From Marilutibacter penaei (GTDB lineage Bacteria; Pseudomonadota; Gammaproteobacteria; Xanthomonadales; Xanthomonadaceae), in NCBI RefSeq assembly GCF_014145395.1, contig NZ_JACHTE010000005.1, forward strand, positions 248,001-312,000: a stretch of 64,000 bases of DNA. Reading direction: 5' to 3'. The translations under genes were made by a program, and so were the position numbers. Numbering within the stretch: the stretch's first letter is position 1; every line of letters begins with the position of its first letter. Positions 63,779-64,000 of the stretch are shown here, in pieces. The notes under the pieces were generated by a model that was not told where the DNA came from, searched no databases, and was given only the letters and a program-made list of their open reading frames with translations.

Positions 63779-64000
63779 ATGTCTGATTCCAAAGCCAAGT
63801 CGCGAAGTGCCCGCCAATCGGCTCCGCAGGAAGCGCTGGACGCGCTGCTTGCCGAGCCTTCTGGCGATCCGATCCGCCGGGCCATATGGCTCGGCGAAGT
63901 CGACCGTCGCCTACATCCCCACCTGCCCCCTTCACTCGCCGAACATGCACGGCTTGCGAACATCAAGGGAAGCACGCTGGTTTTTGTCGTCGACGCTCCG
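63779..64000 (+). CDS. dciA: DUF721/DciA-family protein, 3' end outside the window
   Basis: The first 74 residues are visible: MSDSKAKSRSARQSAPQEAL, then a stretch with RRAIWLGEVDRRLHPHLPPS and LAEHARLANIKGSTLVFVVD. This pattern (basic start, then a helical DUF721 domain with an RL..HLP region and a LVF strand) matches DciA, the loader of the replicative helicase in most bacteria that lack DnaC. It is divergent from the M23 peptidase with only 7 bp between start codons. The rest of the gene runs out of the window, so the assignment is tentative. Confidence 0.72.
   Translation, partial: MSDSKAKSRSARQSAPQEALDALLAEPSGDPIRRAIWLGEVDRRLHPHLPPSLAEHARLANIKGSTLVFVVDAP

Overview
The window is one stretch of a GC-rich gammaproteobacterial chromosome, almost certainly from the Xanthomonadaceae/Lysobacteraceae (Lysobacter, Luteimonas or Stenotrophomonas relatives). 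The reasons are the gene order sucCD-pilSR-pilA-pilBCD-coaE-(Nudix/ThiE)-secA-M23-DUF721, the rluD-pgeF-clpB block divergent from bamD, a DUF3016 gene beside aspS, a glucosylglycerol synthase fusion next to a YcaD-type transporter, and an M9 collagenase. I see 52 protein genes, two of them cut by the window edges. There are no rRNA or tRNA genes, CRISPR arrays, insertion sequences or phage genes.

Layout. 1-3000: DUF3016 protein, aspS and an FmdB zinc-ribbon protein. 3100-13500: a stress and ion-handling neighbourhood with a YcaD-like MFS carrier overlapping a bifunctional glucosylglycerol-phosphate synthase/phosphatase, a sodium/solute symporter, two CPA2 cation/proton antiporters and an ABC-F ATPase. 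13538-25240: a twelve-gene minus-strand vitamin B12 operon led by a cobalamin riboswitch and btuB. It carries two tandem BtuM-like membrane proteins and the late cobalamin pathway (cobO, cobB, cbiB, cobD, cobQ, cobU, cobT, cobC, cobS), and no corrin-ring genes. 25300-33300: clpB with a probable heat-shock promoter, pgeF, rluD, bamD, nadE and a GntR/FCD regulator. 33500-38200: an M24 peptidase divergent from that regulator, a secreted M9 collagenase with PKD and PPC domains, and a tautomerase-family protein. 38600-40660: sucD and sucC.

40865-58066 is a type IV pilus locus: PilS/PilR, two tandem major-pilin genes, then PilB, PilC and PilD. A sigma-54 promoter and a cluster of inverted repeats lie upstream of the first pilin. 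Between the second pilin and pilB sits an eight-gene island with visibly lower GC: a TMTC-like GT-C glycosyltransferase with a TPR-like tail, a DegT aminotransferase, and a convergent operon of ATP-grasp enzyme, methyltransferase, flippase-like membrane protein, GT4, methyltransferase and GT2. It looks like a strain-variable glycan (possibly pilin-decorating) cassette and is the best candidate here for something undescribed. The window ends with coaE, a Nudix-ThiE fusion, secA, an M23 peptidase and the start of a divergent DUF721/DciA gene.

Intergenic DNA is not empty. Four palindromic elements of about 85-160 bp, all with a CATGGATG core inside long outer inverted repeats, lie at 2399-2560, 6743-6846, 38241-38326 and 38410-38502. 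A 76-bp tandem duplication and a strong terminator sit directly upstream of secA.
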